From: Salinispira pacifica
GTDB lineage: Bacteria; Spirochaetota; Spirochaetia; DSM-27196; Salinispiraceae
NCBI RefSeq assembly: GCF_000507245.1
Contig: NC_023035.1
Span: 3,143,570 to 3,207,569, forward strand
DNA: 64,000 nucleotides
Direction of reading: 5' to 3'
Under the pieces are notes generated by a model, which was given only the letters and a program-made list of their open reading frames with translations, had not been told where the DNA came from and did no database searches. Each line of letters opens with the position of its first letter. Position 1 is the stretch's first letter. Shown piece by piece: positions 18,832 to 27,930 of this stretch. A program made the translations under genes and the position numbers.

Positions 18832-19440
18832 TCAGTTTAGATGAAGAAAGTCGTAATCTTCATCCTCTTCGTCTTCAACGTCTTTCAGAACTTCATCCCA
18901 GAGCCCGGGGATCTCATACAGCCCCTTGGGCAGAAATGCAAAACTTTGATCCATCAATTCTTCCCGCTCATCTTCGTTCATATAAGGTGCATGGTCGTGA
19001 AAGTACTCGTCGGGGTTGAGAAAAATCACTACAGGAAGGGTCAGAGCAATCAGTTCCTCCCCGGCCTTCCGCTGCAGATCCTCGGGCCAGAGGTTGCTGC
19101 CGGTGAGAAATCCTTCGCACCACTGGGAGGGCCTGCACTCCCGCCAGCTCTCCATGTTCCCGGGGAAATAGGGGGTGAACCGCTGCTCATGGAGTGCCTC
19201 AATGACCCCGGTGAGCATTGTCCTCAGGTCCTCTTCCAGTTCGGCGGTCTCTTCAGAGGACTCCTTGTGCACCATGGAGCGAAGCCATTGGTTTTCCGGC
19301 AGAGCCACCGGGCTCAACGCCACTGCGCTCAGGTAGCCGTGCCAGAAATCTCCGGGGATCTCTTCCTGATGATACACCGCAAGCTGGCCTGCTGCTTTTT
19401 CCAGTTTCTGTAATTCCACTCCGAATGATCGGCTTTCCAT
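18832..19440 (-). CDS. UPF0149 (YecA/YgfB-like) family protein
   Basis: A 202-residue acidic protein with the two UPF0149 motifs: FWHGYLSAVALSP near the N-terminus and WCEGFLTGSNLWPEDL in the middle. The C-terminus ends in an acidic run (DVEDEEDEDYD) instead of the SEC-C zinc finger found in some YecA proteins. The biochemical role of the family is poorly known. ATG 19440 is chosen because AGGAG lies eight bases upstream; the frame extends to 19485 without a ribosome site. It sits 47 bp downstream of the SNF2 helicase gene on the same strand. Confidence 0.75.
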   Translation of the reverse strand: MESRSFGVELQKLEKAAGQLAVYHQEEIPGDFWHGYLSAVALSPVALPENQWLRSMVHKESSEETAELEEDLRTMLTGVIEALHEQRFTPYFPGNMESWRECRPSQWCEGFLTGSNLWPEDLQRKAGEELIALTLPVVIFLNPDEYFHDHAPYMNEDEREELMDQSFAFLPKGLYEIPGLWDEVLKDVEDEEDEDYDFLHLN

Positions 19441-19487
19441 ATATGTTTCTCCTATTGTACTGCGCTGCGGCCGCTTCATGGGCAAGA

Positions 19488-22310
19488 TCAGCGGAACAGC
19501 TCCATCATCTCTTCCCTGCTGAGGTGGCTCAGCAGACTGCCGCCGCCATTAATAATTTCATCCGCAAGGGTACTCTTTTGCTGCTGAAGCATCAGAATCT
19601 TCTCTTCTATGCTTTCTTTCACAATGAGCTTGAATGCGCTCACGTTTTTCGTCTGGCCCATCCGGTGAGCCCTGTCTATGGCCTGCTGTTCCGCCGCAGG
19701 ATTCCACCAGGGATCGAATATAATGACCGAATCGGCGGCAGTGAGGTTGATACCAACGCCTCCGGCCTTGAGGCTTAAAAGAAATACCCGGGTGTCAGGA
19801 TCATTCTGAAAGCGCTGCACTTCCTGGTCCCGCTCCCGGGTTTTTCCCGTGAGCAGCACATGCTTCCAGCCTTCTTCCCGGCATAATCCGGCAATTGTTT
19901 CCAGGCTTCCGATAAACTGACTGAAGATCAGCACCTTATGGTCTTCACTGAGAATATCAGACATAAGCAGCCGGAGGGCATCCATCTTTGCCGATCCCAC
20001 CCCCCGGTACGCCGGATCCGCCAGAGGCGGGTGGATGGCAAGCTGTCTCAGCCTGAGCAGGGACTGAAACATGAGACTTCCTTTGAGACGGGCGTCGCTC
20101 TCCTGCTGAATCTCCTCCATAAGCCTGAGACGGGCCTCATCGTACATCCTGCGCTGTTCATCCTCCATTTCAACATAGCGCACTATCACTTCTTTCCCGG
20201 GCAGTTCTCCCAATACTTCATCTTTCGTCCGCCGGAGAATAAAAGGGCGCACAAGCTCCTTCAGTTCATCCAGAAGATTTTCATCACCTTCCCGCTGAAT
20301 TCCCCGGAAAAACTGGCCGTAGAATTTGCGGGGACTGCCCAGAACTCCGGGATTCAGAAAGTCCATCTGGGCGAACAATTCCATTACTGAGTTCTCTATG
20401 GGTGTGCCGGTCAGGCTCACTCTGTGGCGTGATTTCAGAGACCGGACCGCCTTGAACACCTGGGACTGTATGTTCTTAATGTAATGGGCTTCATCCAGAA
20501 TGACAAAATTCCATGTCTCATCCAGCAATACCGAAAGATCATTCCTGAGCGTCTGATAGCTCACAAGAACCACGTCGTACTCCCGAAGTTCCGCCGCATC
20601 CCGGGCTCTTCCGCCCCCCTCATGTCTCATAATACTCAAAGAGGGGGCAAAACGACGGGCCTCTGCAGCCCAGTTGGCCATTGTAACCACCGGGGTAATT
20701 ATCAGTGCCGTGCCCAACTGAGACATCTCTTTCCGCCGTAACAGCAGACTGAGCGTCTGAAGGGTTTTTCCCAGCCCCATATCATCCGCCAGACAGGGGT
20801 TCATTCCATTGGATACCATGTATTCCAGCCATGAATATCCGTAATGCTGATAGGTACGGAGTTCTGTTTTCAAACCCGCCGGCTGATCACAGAGAGGGAT
20901 TCGGGACACATCCTCCAGCAGATTCTTCATTTCCAGTACGTGACGCAGCTGTTCCTGATCACCCGTATCCAGCTGGGAATAGATTCTGTCCAGCAGTACC
21001 ATATTCAGGGAGGAAGTCTGGAGCACACCCCGGGTATCCATACCCCTCCGCTTCAGATACTCCAATTGCTTCAGATCCCGTTCTTTCAGGATCACATACG
21101 CAGACGAGGTACTGAGCAGACCGGGAATATCCGCATCTGAACTATGTTGAATGTTGTGCTTCCCCCCGGGAGTGAGGGCTGAAACCTTGATCCCCAGCAT
21201 ATCCAGGTCGTTTTCTATAGAGAGGGAGAGTTCGCCCCTGGAATACACCGGCCGGTTTTCCACCAGAACGGGGATATTCTCGTCAAGGAGAGCTCTGCCC
21301 CGGTGGATCAGGAAGTCCGCAACATCACGGTCTATCTGGAAATCATGTGCGGGGCCGTCTTTGAACAGGTCTGCATAAATTCCTCTTTCGTACACCAGAT
21401 CGGGATTGATCAGTTCTTTCAGGCGGGTGAAAAACCGTTCCTCAAATTCCAGATCCCGGACAATTCCCTCCTGGTCCGATTCATCAGACCCGGTATACGG
21501 ACTCTGCTTTTTCGCGGCAGAGCGGTACGAAACTTCCGCATCTCCATAACGGAAAAACAGCTGTATGCCCGTGCCGCCGCTGTTCTGTTCAATTCTCAGC
21601 AGAGGGCGGACACCCTCATCACCCTGTCTCAGATCGCTGAAATCCGGTGCCGGGGAGTGTTCGCCCGCCGGCCCCGCCGGATCTGCATCGGCAACGATTC
21701 CGTCTGCAGATTTCTCAGTTGATTTCTCAGTTGATTTCTCAGTTGATTTCTCAGTTGATTTCTCAGTCGATTCCTCATCAGATTGATCAGCGGTATTTTC
21801 AACAGAATCTCCCCCGGATCTTCCACCCGGATAGCCGGATGGTTCGGCCCTGTCCGCCGCGGTTGCCCGTGATCCGGATTCTGACACATGGTGGGGGGAC
21901 GGGGAGGCTGGAAAAGAAAACAGATCCTCCTGAAACAGGTCAGCCTCCGTAGAACTTCCCATCGTCCCGGTGCCGCCCCGGCCTTCCAGGACTTCTCTAA
22001 AATCGTTTATCCGGGACTCATCCATACCCGGGATCAACCCGTCAATGGCAGCACGTATGAGCAGAGCCGAGGTATGAACGCAGAAACCGCCGTTGCCGCA
22101 GCTGCAGCCCGGTATCAAATCCCCGTCGTAAAAATCGAGCTCGACTTCAAACTGCCTGCCCGAGTCATCAAAAATATCCGCTGCTATGCCGTGTCCGGTG
22201 GTATATGGAGGCATAATTTGATGATTACGCAGTATGCGAAGACTCCGCTGAAGGTCTCCCCTCTGCAGAATCCTGCCTGATTGAGATATATGAAGAGTTT
22301 TTAGAGACAC
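19488..22310 (-). CDS. SNF2-family helicase with SWIM zinc finger
   Basis: A 940-residue Swi2/Snf2-type DNA translocase. A SWIM zinc-binding motif (CSCGNGGFCVH, about residue 66) lies near the N-terminus, followed by a low-complexity acidic linker containing repeated EKST units. The two-lobe ATPase has motif I DDMGLGKTLQTLSL (about residue 508), motif II DEAHYIKN, motif III SLTGTPIENSVMELF, and the C-lobe motifs VLIFSQFIGSL, LLSLKAGGVGINLTAAD and QAIDRAHRMGQ. This is the RapA/HepA-like bacterial group, which remodels protein-DNA or polymerase complexes. GTG 22310 overlaps the last 10 bases of the upstream pseudouridine synthase gene, so translation is probably coupled. UPF0149 follows downstream. 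Confidence 0.92.
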   Translation of the reverse strand: MSLKTLHISQSGRILQRGDLQRSLRILRNHQIMPPYTTGHGIAADIFDDSGRQFEVELDFYDGDLIPGCSCGNGGFCVHTSALLIRAAIDGLIPGMDESRINDFREVLEGRGGTGTMGSSTEADLFQEDLFSFPASPSPHHVSESGSRATAADRAEPSGYPGGRSGGDSVENTADQSDEESTEKSTEKSTEKSTEKSTEKSADGIVADADPAGPAGEHSPAPDFSDLRQGDEGVRPLLRIEQNSGGTGIQLFFRYGDAEVSYRSAAKKQSPYTGSDESDQEGIVRDLEFEERFFTRLKELINPDLVYERGIYADLFKDGPAHDFQIDRDVADFLIHRGRALLDENIPVLVENRPVYSRGELSLSIENDLDMLGIKVSALTPGGKHNIQHSSDADIPGLLSTSSAYVILKERDLKQLEYLKRRGMDTRGVLQTSSLNMVLLDRIYSQLDTGDQEQLRHVLEMKNLLEDVSRIPLCDQPAGLKTELRTYQHYGYSWLEYMVSNGMNPCLADDMGLGKTLQTLSLLLRRKEMSQLGTALIITPVVTMANWAAEARRFAPSLSIMRHEGGGRARDAAELREYDVVLVSYQTLRNDLSVLLDETWNFVILDEAHYIKNIQSQVFKAVRSLKSRHRVSLTGTPIENSVMELFAQMDFLNPGVLGSPRKFYGQFFRGIQREGDENLLDELKELVRPFILRRTKDEVLGELPGKEVIVRYVEMEDEQRRMYDEARLRLMEEIQQESDARLKGSLMFQSLLRLRQLAIHPPLADPAYRGVGSAKMDALRLLMSDILSEDHKVLIFSQFIGSLETIAGLCREEGWKHVLLTGKTRERDQEVQRFQNDPDTRVFLLSLKAGGVGINLTAADSVIIFDPWWNPAAEQQAIDRAHRMGQTKNVSAFKLIVKESIEEKILMLQQQKSTLADEIINGGGSLLSHLSREEMMELFR
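21709..21780 (-). repeat. 12-bp tandem repeat in the SNF2 linker
   Basis: Six head-to-tail 12-bp units on the plus strand (GATTTCTCAGTT), four perfect and the last two diverged. On the coding strand they encode EKST repeats between the SWIM motif and the helicase core. The 12-bp unit keeps the frame when copy number changes. Confidence 0.9.
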
Positions 22311-23338
22311 AACAGGCGAATCTCCCCGGGATCGCGCAAATTCAGCGAGAACTCCCGTTGTATGAGGCCGGAATAATCAGCAGGCAGGGCAGCTGCAAAG
22401 CATTCTCTCCCCTGACCGTCTGCCGCCCCCGAGTCTGATTTCTTCTGGGATGCATCCGGCGGGAAACATAACACTGCGCTGTGAAGAGCCTGGTGATCCA
22501 GAATCAGCGTTTCCCGGTCAGCGTTCTCAAGTTCACCGGAGATAAACCTCAGGAAAATTTCCTCCTCGGGACCGTAGATCTTGTCTCCCACCACCGGATA
22601 GCCCAGACTCGAAAGTGTGGCTCTGATCTGATGGGTACGGCCGGTTCGCAACTCCGCCGCCAACAGCGAGTATTCCGAGTTGGAACAAAGGGATCTGAAG
22701 CGTGTTTCAGCGCTTTTGGCCGGGATGCCGTCAGGAAACGAAGGAGAGAACCGCTGCTTTTTCCGGATTATGCTGCTCCTGTCCTGGAATATCCAACCGT
22801 CGGCGTCGAAGGAATCTTCTATCCGCCCGTGAACCATTACCAGGTATTTCTTTATTTGTCCGTATCGACGTTCTTCACTCTGAAACAGCCATCTTCCCCG
22901 GGGGGTGAGGGCGGCCACAATAATTCCGCTGGTCTCCCGGTCGAGACGGTTCACCATGGTCACCTCCGGAAAACGTGTTTTCAGCATGCTCCAGAGAGTA
23001 TTATTCCGGTAAATGCCGCCGGGATGAGAAGGCAGGTTCGGAGGTTTATTGATGACAAGATAATCGGCGGTCCGGTGAATAATCCGATAGTCGCCGTTCA
23101 CATCAGGTTCGCGTATCCCACGGGGCAGATATTCAATGGTTTCTCCGGCTTCCATAATCCGCTGGGAGCCGCATTCCCGGCCGTTCACTCTCACCCGCCC
23201 CTGTTCAATTTCCCCGATCCACTGTTCCATGGAAAGGTATGTGAACCGGGAACTGAGAAGCCGGAGAAGAGAGATTCCGCTGTTTTTCGTTTCAACCACG
23301 ATGCTGTGGATTGCAGGGGTATTTTGATCCCGATTCAT
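22301..23338 (-). CDS. RluA-family pseudouridine synthase
   Basis: A 345-residue RluA-type enzyme that isomerises uridine in rRNA or tRNA. The N-terminal S4-like RNA-binding part (FTYLSMEQWIGEIEQGRVRVNG) is followed by the catalytic domain with YLVINKPPNLPSHPGG, the catalytic-Asp motif VNRLDRETSG, and the C-terminal motif ELRTGRTHQIRATLSSLGYPVVGDKIYG. The last ~60 residues are not conserved. The gene ends 10 bases inside the SNF2 helicase gene. The target site cannot be assigned. A weak promoter (TTGCAG, 17 nt, TACATT) ends 9 nt before ATG 23338. Confidence 0.92.
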   Translation of the reverse strand: MNRDQNTPAIHSIVVETKNSGISLLRLLSSRFTYLSMEQWIGEIEQGRVRVNGRECGSQRIMEAGETIEYLPRGIREPDVNGDYRIIHRTADYLVINKPPNLPSHPGGIYRNNTLWSMLKTRFPEVTMVNRLDRETSGIIVAALTPRGRWLFQSEERRYGQIKKYLVMVHGRIEDSFDADGWIFQDRSSIIRKKQRFSPSFPDGIPAKSAETRFRSLCSNSEYSLLAAELRTGRTHQIRATLSSLGYPVVGDKIYGPEEEIFLRFISGELENADRETLILDHQALHSAVLCFPPDASQKKSDSGAADGQGRECFAAALPADYSGLIQREFSLNLRDPGEIRLLCL

Positions 23339-23454
23339 GGATGAATGAATGTATCAGCTCGGCTCAAGCTCTGCAATATGAATAGAGAGCCCCAAAGAAT
23401 GTTGAAAACCTTATCTGTCATGACCGGACGCCCGGTGGGGGTGCATACCTACGA

Positions 23455-24072
23455 TCAGTTCATGGAGGGCTTGGATCCGGTTTCTCCCATGATCCAGTAC
23501 AGGCCGCCCTTTTTTTTCAGTGCATCCCTCCAGCCCACCTCCGGATTGGGTGAGAAAATAATATCGCTGCTGGACGGCTGGGTTACCCATGCTTTTTGGT
23601 CCAGCTCCGCCTCCAGCTGGCCGTTTGCCCAGCCGGAATATCCGGCGAAAAACCGAAGCTTGGGTCTGTGGGTATAGGGAAGATCATCCCAGCTGTCGTG
23701 AATAAACTGAAGGACGGGTCGAACATCCGGTTCAAAATAGATGTTGTCGTGAATCAATATGGCGGCCTCACTTCGATAATCTTCCGGAAGTCCCTGCTGA
23801 ACCAGAAAAATATATTCCTGCTGTACAGGTCCTCCCACGAAAATCGGAATATGGGATGCACTGTGATCACCGAACTGCTCGGGAAAGAGGTCCCCCAGGG
23901 TGCTGTTGGAGGGACGGTTCACCACGAGCCCCAGGGCACCGGCGCTGTCATGGCTGATAATCAGCACCACGGTGAACTGGAAATTGGGGTCGGTAAGTTC
24001 CGCCTCTGAGATAATAAATTTTCCGCCCAGAAAATCTGCGTTTCCCGGGAACAGCGGCCCGGTTTCAGCCAT
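23455..24072 (-). CDS. AlgH/YqgE (UPF0301) family protein
   Basis: A 205-residue UPF0301 protein with the characteristic opening LGGKFIISEAELTDPNF, the conserved ALGLVVNRPS segment, a GGPVQ strand and the aromatic FFAGYSGWANGQLEAEL motif. AlgH was first linked to alginate control in Pseudomonas, but its biochemical activity is uncertain; no alginate genes are present here. ATG 24072 is preceded by GGAAAGGA. An extended -10 promoter lies at 24146. No signal peptide is seen. Confidence 0.88.
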   Translation of the reverse strand: MAETGPLFPGNADFLGGKFIISEAELTDPNFQFTVVLIISHDSAGALGLVVNRPSNSTLGDLFPEQFGDHSASHIPIFVGGPVQQEYIFLVQQGLPEDYRSEAAILIHDNIYFEPDVRPVLQFIHDSWDDLPYTHRPKLRFFAGYSGWANGQLEAELDQKAWVTQPSSSDIIFSPNPEVGWRDALKKKGGLYWIMGETGSKPSMN

Positions 24073-24145
24073 GTATACATCCTTTCCGCCTTTTTGGAAG
24101 CCGGCAGATAACCCATACGCAGTTTAAACATACAACTGAGGGCGA

Positions 24146-24151
24146 AGTATA
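24146..24151 (-). promoter_or_regulatory. Extended -10 promoter upstream of the algH-like gene
   Basis: On the minus strand, TGCTATACT gives an extended -10 (TG-n-TATACT) with transcription starting near 24139, about 67 bases before ATG 24072. No good -35 box at 17 bases. Confidence 0.4.
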
Positions 24152-24167
24152 GCAAATCACCGGGCCT

Positions 24168-25208
24168 TTAACCAGCATGCTGCTCCCGGGGATAGCGGTA
24201 TACCCGGCCCTGCCGGTCTTTCAGTATATAACCGGCATCACCATCCTGCGACACGGTTTCCCGGGTGAGCGGAATCTTTCCGCCTCCCCCGGGTAAATCC
24301 ACAGCATAGGTGGGCATGGCCATTCCCGAAAGCCGGGATCGAAGTTCATCCATCAGATCGAGCCCTTCATTGATGCCGGTGCGGAAGTGGGATGTACCGG
24401 CAGCCAAATCACCCTGAAAAAGATAATAGGGTTTCACCCTCATTTGGATCAGGCCCCGGAACAGCGCTTCCAGGGTATCAGCCGAGTTGTTGATTCCCCT
24501 GAGTAGAACCGCCTGATTGAGGACCGGGATTCCACCGTCCACAAACCGGGATACCGCCTGTTCAAACTCCGGAGTGAGCTCCCGGGGATGATTTGCATGG
24601 GTAACCACCCACAGGCGTTTATCCGCTGCGGCCGAGAGGGTCTGGACCAGATCCCTGGTGATGCGGGATGGAAGCACCACGGGCATTCGGCTTGCCAGCC
24701 TGAACAGAAGTCTTCGCCCGGGCACTGCATTTTTCAGCATGATAATGACTTCAGACAGCTCCCTGTCGGACATCATCAGAGGATCGCCGCCGCTGAGTAG
24801 AACCTCCTGGACCTGGGGGGTCTTTTTCAGGTACTCAGCAGCGGCATCCAGTTCACCAGAGGAGATTCGCCCGTCGGAACTTCCGGTGAAATGCCGTCGG
24901 AAACAATGCCTGCAGTAGGTTGCGCAGCGGTCATTCACCAGGATCAGAATTCTGTCATGATAATGATGAATGACCCGGGGACTTACGCTGTACTGTTCGT
25001 CCGCAATGGGATCGCTGGACTCTTCAGGAAGGGTGATTTGCTCCTGGGGCCTGGGAATATATTGAGCGGCAATCGGATCGGAGTCGGGATTCTCATTTTC
25101 CGCCAATGAGGCATAATACCGGGAAACTCCATAGGGGATTCGGGTGGCGGGATCCACTGCGCTGATAATTTCATGGATAGTAAGATCTTTCACAGCTCTT
25201 TTGTACAA
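24168..25208 (-). CDS. Lysine 2,3-aminomutase-family radical SAM enzyme (KamA/EpmB-like)
   Basis: A 346-residue radical SAM, PLP-dependent aminomutase-family protein. The iron-sulfur motif CATYCRHC (about residues 95-102) is followed by VLLSGGDPLMMSD, typical of lysine 2,3-aminomutases and EpmB. At 346 residues it is closer to EpmB (EF-P lysylation) than to catabolic KamA of ~410 residues, but neither efp nor epmA is adjacent, so the substrate stays open. The start is uncertain: TTG 25208 gives the longest frame and GTG 25193 is an alternative; neither has a strong ribosome site. Divergent from the EAL gene. Confidence 0.82.
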   Translation of the reverse strand: MYKRAVKDLTIHEIISAVDPATRIPYGVSRYYASLAENENPDSDPIAAQYIPRPQEQITLPEESSDPIADEQYSVSPRVIHHYHDRILILVNDRCATYCRHCFRRHFTGSSDGRISSGELDAAAEYLKKTPQVQEVLLSGGDPLMMSDRELSEVIIMLKNAVPGRRLLFRLASRMPVVLPSRITRDLVQTLSAAADKRLWVVTHANHPRELTPEFEQAVSRFVDGGIPVLNQAVLLRGINNSADTLEALFRGLIQMRVKPYYLFQGDLAAGTSHFRTGINEGLDLMDELRSRLSGMAMPTYAVDLPGGGGKIPLTRETVSQDGDAGYILKDRQGRVYRYPREQHAG

Positions 25209-25302
25209 CGTATCCGGAGGCTTTTCATAGTACCGGAAAGCTTTTTCAATTCACCCTTTTTTTACCGCAGAAGGTGCATTATGATTATCAGAAGGAATGG
25301 AC

Positions 25303-26940
25303 ATGTCTGAAGCTATGAACATTAAGCAGATCATGAAACTCGCCCTGGACGGCAGTCCTGATCCCACCCTGGCCTTCACCGTGAACGGCGATATCATTTT
25401 TTCAAACACGGCTGCCCGTAACCTCTTTGATGAAGAATGCGAACCGGGAAAAACCATCACGGATGTGGCCTCCAAACTTCCGGAAAAAGACCCCCTGCTC
25501 TCCCAGTTCGAAAAAGCCGCCGGGAAAGGCAGGGCCTTCGTAACCGAGCTGATGCCCCTGAACACCCGGAGACTGTATCAGCGCAGATTTATTCCCATCA
25601 TGGCTCAGACCCAGGTAGTGGGAGTATACCTGTATCTCAGAGCGCGGGAGACGGCAGGTTCGCCGGAAATGGATACCACCCGTTCCCTGGACCTCCTGCT
25701 GGAAACCGAGCTTGAACATTCCGGCAGAGATCCCCGGGACCAGCGGCTTGCCCTCTTCATGATCCAGATACGGAATTTCAGCGAACTGCGGGCTCTCTAC
25801 GGCAACGGCATCACAGAAACCATTATGGATCACCTGAACATGACCATCCGCAGCAGTTTGCGGGATAATGATCTGCTGTTTCAGATTGACGCGGATCGGC
25901 TCCTTGCCATGGTCACCCGCTACGCCTGGAAGAGCGACCTGCTGATCATCGCCCAGAGAATCGAAGATCAAATTGCAATTCCCTTCCATACCAGAGAAAC
26001 CGTGCTCCACCTTCTCCCTTCCATAGGTATCGCCATGTTTCCGGATGACGGCGAGACGAAAGATCTGCTGCTGAGCAACGTTCAGACCGCTCTGAACAGG
26101 GCGGTTGAACAGGAAGTTCCGTACATGATGTACAATCCCGAACTCCATGACAGAGCTATGGAACGCTTGATGATCAGGGGGGATCTGAATCGTGCAATCA
26201 GGGAACAGGAGCTTGAGTTATATTACATGCCCATAGTGAATGATTCCCGGGAAATTATCGGCCTGGAAGCCCTCCTGCGCTGGAATCATCCCCAAAGAGG
26301 ATTAATGACCCCGGACAGTTTCCTCCCCATTGCCGTTCACAGCCGGATCATCGGAAATATCACCAAATGGGTAATGTACAAAGTAATTCAGCACCAGAAA
26401 AACGAGCTATCGGATTTTCCCGTATACAGTTCGTTCAATATTTCTGCCCAGGACCTGAATGACGACTTTTTTCTCGACAGTCTGAAAACTGCCATGGGCA
26501 GGGACTTCGATCCCGCAAGACTCCGGGTGGAGCTTACGGAAAATGAGATCATGTCCGACTTCTCGGTTAATGCTGCCAAAATGCAGAAGCTCCAGAAATC
26601 CGGGATCGGGGTGATGGTTGATGATTTCGGAACCGGTCACTCGTCCCTGACCTATCTCAGCGAGCTTCCCGCTTCTTATCTGAAGGTTGACAGAAGCTTT
26701 CTCAAAGACGTTTCCCATGACGAAGGCAGCATGGAATTTCTGAAAATTGCAATCCAGCTGGGCCATGTCCGGAACAAGAAGGTGGTTCTGGAAGGCGTGG
26801 AAACCGAGGAGTTATGGGATCTTCTCAACCAATCAGGATCGGATCTGTTCATGGGCATGGCGTTGGGCGAACCCCTGCCCCTGAAAGACACCATTGCCCT
26901 GCTGGAAAGGCATTTCGCAAATTTGCCGGGAACAGGTTAA
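25303..26940 (+). CDS. Degenerate GGDEF plus EAL-domain cyclic-di-GMP phosphodiesterase
   Basis: A 545-residue cytoplasmic protein. The N-terminal PAS-like segment (residues ~1-110: PDPTLAFTVNGDIIFSNTAARNLF) leads to a GGDEF-like domain whose active loop reads QIDADR in place of GGDEF, so no cyclase activity is expected. The EAL domain keeps its catalytic set: GLEALLRW (about residue 320), NIS, ELTENE, VDDFGTGHSSL, LKVDRSF and VLEGVET. It should therefore hydrolyse cyclic di-GMP, perhaps controlled by the PAS or dead GGDEF domain. ATG 25303 is six bases after GAAGGA, which favours it over ATG 25297. First gene of a signalling cluster with a cyclase-like gene and a chemoreceptor. Confidence 0.9.
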   Translation: MSEAMNIKQIMKLALDGSPDPTLAFTVNGDIIFSNTAARNLFDEECEPGKTITDVASKLPEKDPLLSQFEKAAGKGRAFVTELMPLNTRRLYQRRFIPIMAQTQVVGVYLYLRARETAGSPEMDTTRSLDLLLETELEHSGRDPRDQRLALFMIQIRNFSELRALYGNGITETIMDHLNMTIRSSLRDNDLLFQIDADRLLAMVTRYAWKSDLLIIAQRIEDQIAIPFHTRETVLHLLPSIGIAMFPDDGETKDLLLSNVQTALNRAVEQEVPYMMYNPELHDRAMERLMIRGDLNRAIREQELELYYMPIVNDSREIIGLEALLRWNHPQRGLMTPDSFLPIAVHSRIIGNITKWVMYKVIQHQKNELSDFPVYSSFNISAQDLNDDFFLDSLKTAMGRDFDPARLRVELTENEIMSDFSVNAAKMQKLQKSGIGVMVDDFGTGHSSLTYLSELPASYLKVDRSFLKDVSHDEGSMEFLKIAIQLGHVRNKKVVLEGVETEELWDLLNQSGSDLFMGMALGEPLPLKDTIALLERHFANLPGTG

Positions 26941-26978
26941 AATCCGACCCGACCCCAGGAGACCCGGAGAAGTACTAC

Positions 26979-27857
26979 ATGAGAGCCAATTTACGGAAAG
27001 ATGGAGAGCGCACCGCATATCTGGTTGCCAGGGAAGAGTACCGGGCGGAGCTGCGGATATCTTTGTTCAGAACAGGATTCATCCTGATTCTTCTGGCGGT
27101 GAGTGCCGCCCGGAGCCTTGCGTCAGGAATTTCTCTGTATCCTCAACTGCTTCCTTTGCTCATCCTGCTGGGGCTTTCGATTTTCATGCTGGCGGATATC
27201 TGGTGGCTGGGACGATCCCGGCTATTCATCCGCTTTTATAAGCCCGCTCACAAATATCTGATTATTATTCTGGATCTGCTGAGATTTTCCGTCGGATCCA
27301 GCTATTTTACCCTCCTCATGTTCAACGCGGGCTTCGCCACCGTCTTTGTTCTTCTCTCAAGGAGAGAGTTTCAAGCTGATATTCAGCGGGTTGTGCCGCT
27401 CAGCGCCCTGTTCACAGCGCCGGCGCTGGCCATGCCCCTCATTTCTGCATATGTAAGCCGCCGTGTAGCACATATGGTTCGGCTGAACAGCATTCAGCAG
27501 CAGCTGGAACGCTACCTTCCCCCTGCATTGACCCGGGAGAGCCTGGAAAAGAGCAAAATCCCCATAGATGAAGGCTTCGGTCACCGGGGGGATGTGGTCT
27601 TCGGCAGCATAGGCGGCCAGCAGCGCAGGGATTTTACCGCCGTCGGAGATACGGTGAACACCGCATCCCGGCTTCAAAGCATTTCACGAAAACTTGATTC
27701 GGATATCATCATCAGTGAAGATCTATTGAAAGAGCTAAACAAAAAGATACTGCGGAACCTTGAGCTGAAAGATTACGGCAGGGCCAGTGTCAGGGAAAAA
27801 CAGAAGCCCTTTCGCATATACGGCATACAAATACCTGGCATGAATAATTCCAGATGA
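26979..27857 (+). CDS. Membrane class III adenylate cyclase-like protein with internal deletion
   Basis: A 292-residue protein with four or five hydrophobic segments (RTGFILILLAVSAAR, LLPLLILLGLSIFMLAD, YLIIILDLLRFSV, a segment near FTLLMFNAGFATVFVLL, and LSALFTAPALAMPLISAY). A cyclase-type lead-in follows (LERYLPPALTRESL). The catalytic domain then jumps to its second half: HRGDVVFGSIGGQQRRDF and AVGDTVNTASRLQ, which holds the transition-state Asn and Arg. The first half, with the metal-binding Asp motifs and the substrate Lys (roughly 130 residues), is absent with no frame break. As read it cannot be an active cyclase on its own. GGAGA precedes ATG 26979. It lies 38 bp after the EAL gene and before the chemoreceptor. 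Confidence 0.75.
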   Translation: MRANLRKDGERTAYLVAREEYRAELRISLFRTGFILILLAVSAARSLASGISLYPQLLPLLILLGLSIFMLADIWWLGRSRLFIRFYKPAHKYLIIILDLLRFSVGSSYFTLLMFNAGFATVFVLLSRREFQADIQRVVPLSALFTAPALAMPLISAYVSRRVAHMVRLNSIQQQLERYLPPALTRESLEKSKIPIDEGFGHRGDVVFGSIGGQQRRDFTAVGDTVNTASRLQSISRKLDSDIIISEDLLKELNKKILRNLELKDYGRASVREKQKPFRIYGIQIPGMNNSR

Positions 27858-27930
27858 ACTATACTGTATTACGCAAATGGAGGTAATTAATACACAGCTG
27901 TATTATCTCATCTTCCGTTCAGGAGCATTC

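Noticed and set aside
22481-23344. 287-residue plus-strand frame
   Set aside because: Lies opposite the RluA-type pseudouridine synthase, whose catalytic motifs are clear.
23339-23372. TTGCAG-17-TACATT nine bases before the RluA-type gene
   Set aside because: The -10 box is weak and the distance is larger than in the five better cases; kept only as a remark.
26814-26978. Longer N-terminus for the cyclase-like gene
   Set aside because: The upstream part overlaps the end of the EAL gene; GGAGA before ATG 26979 marks the start.
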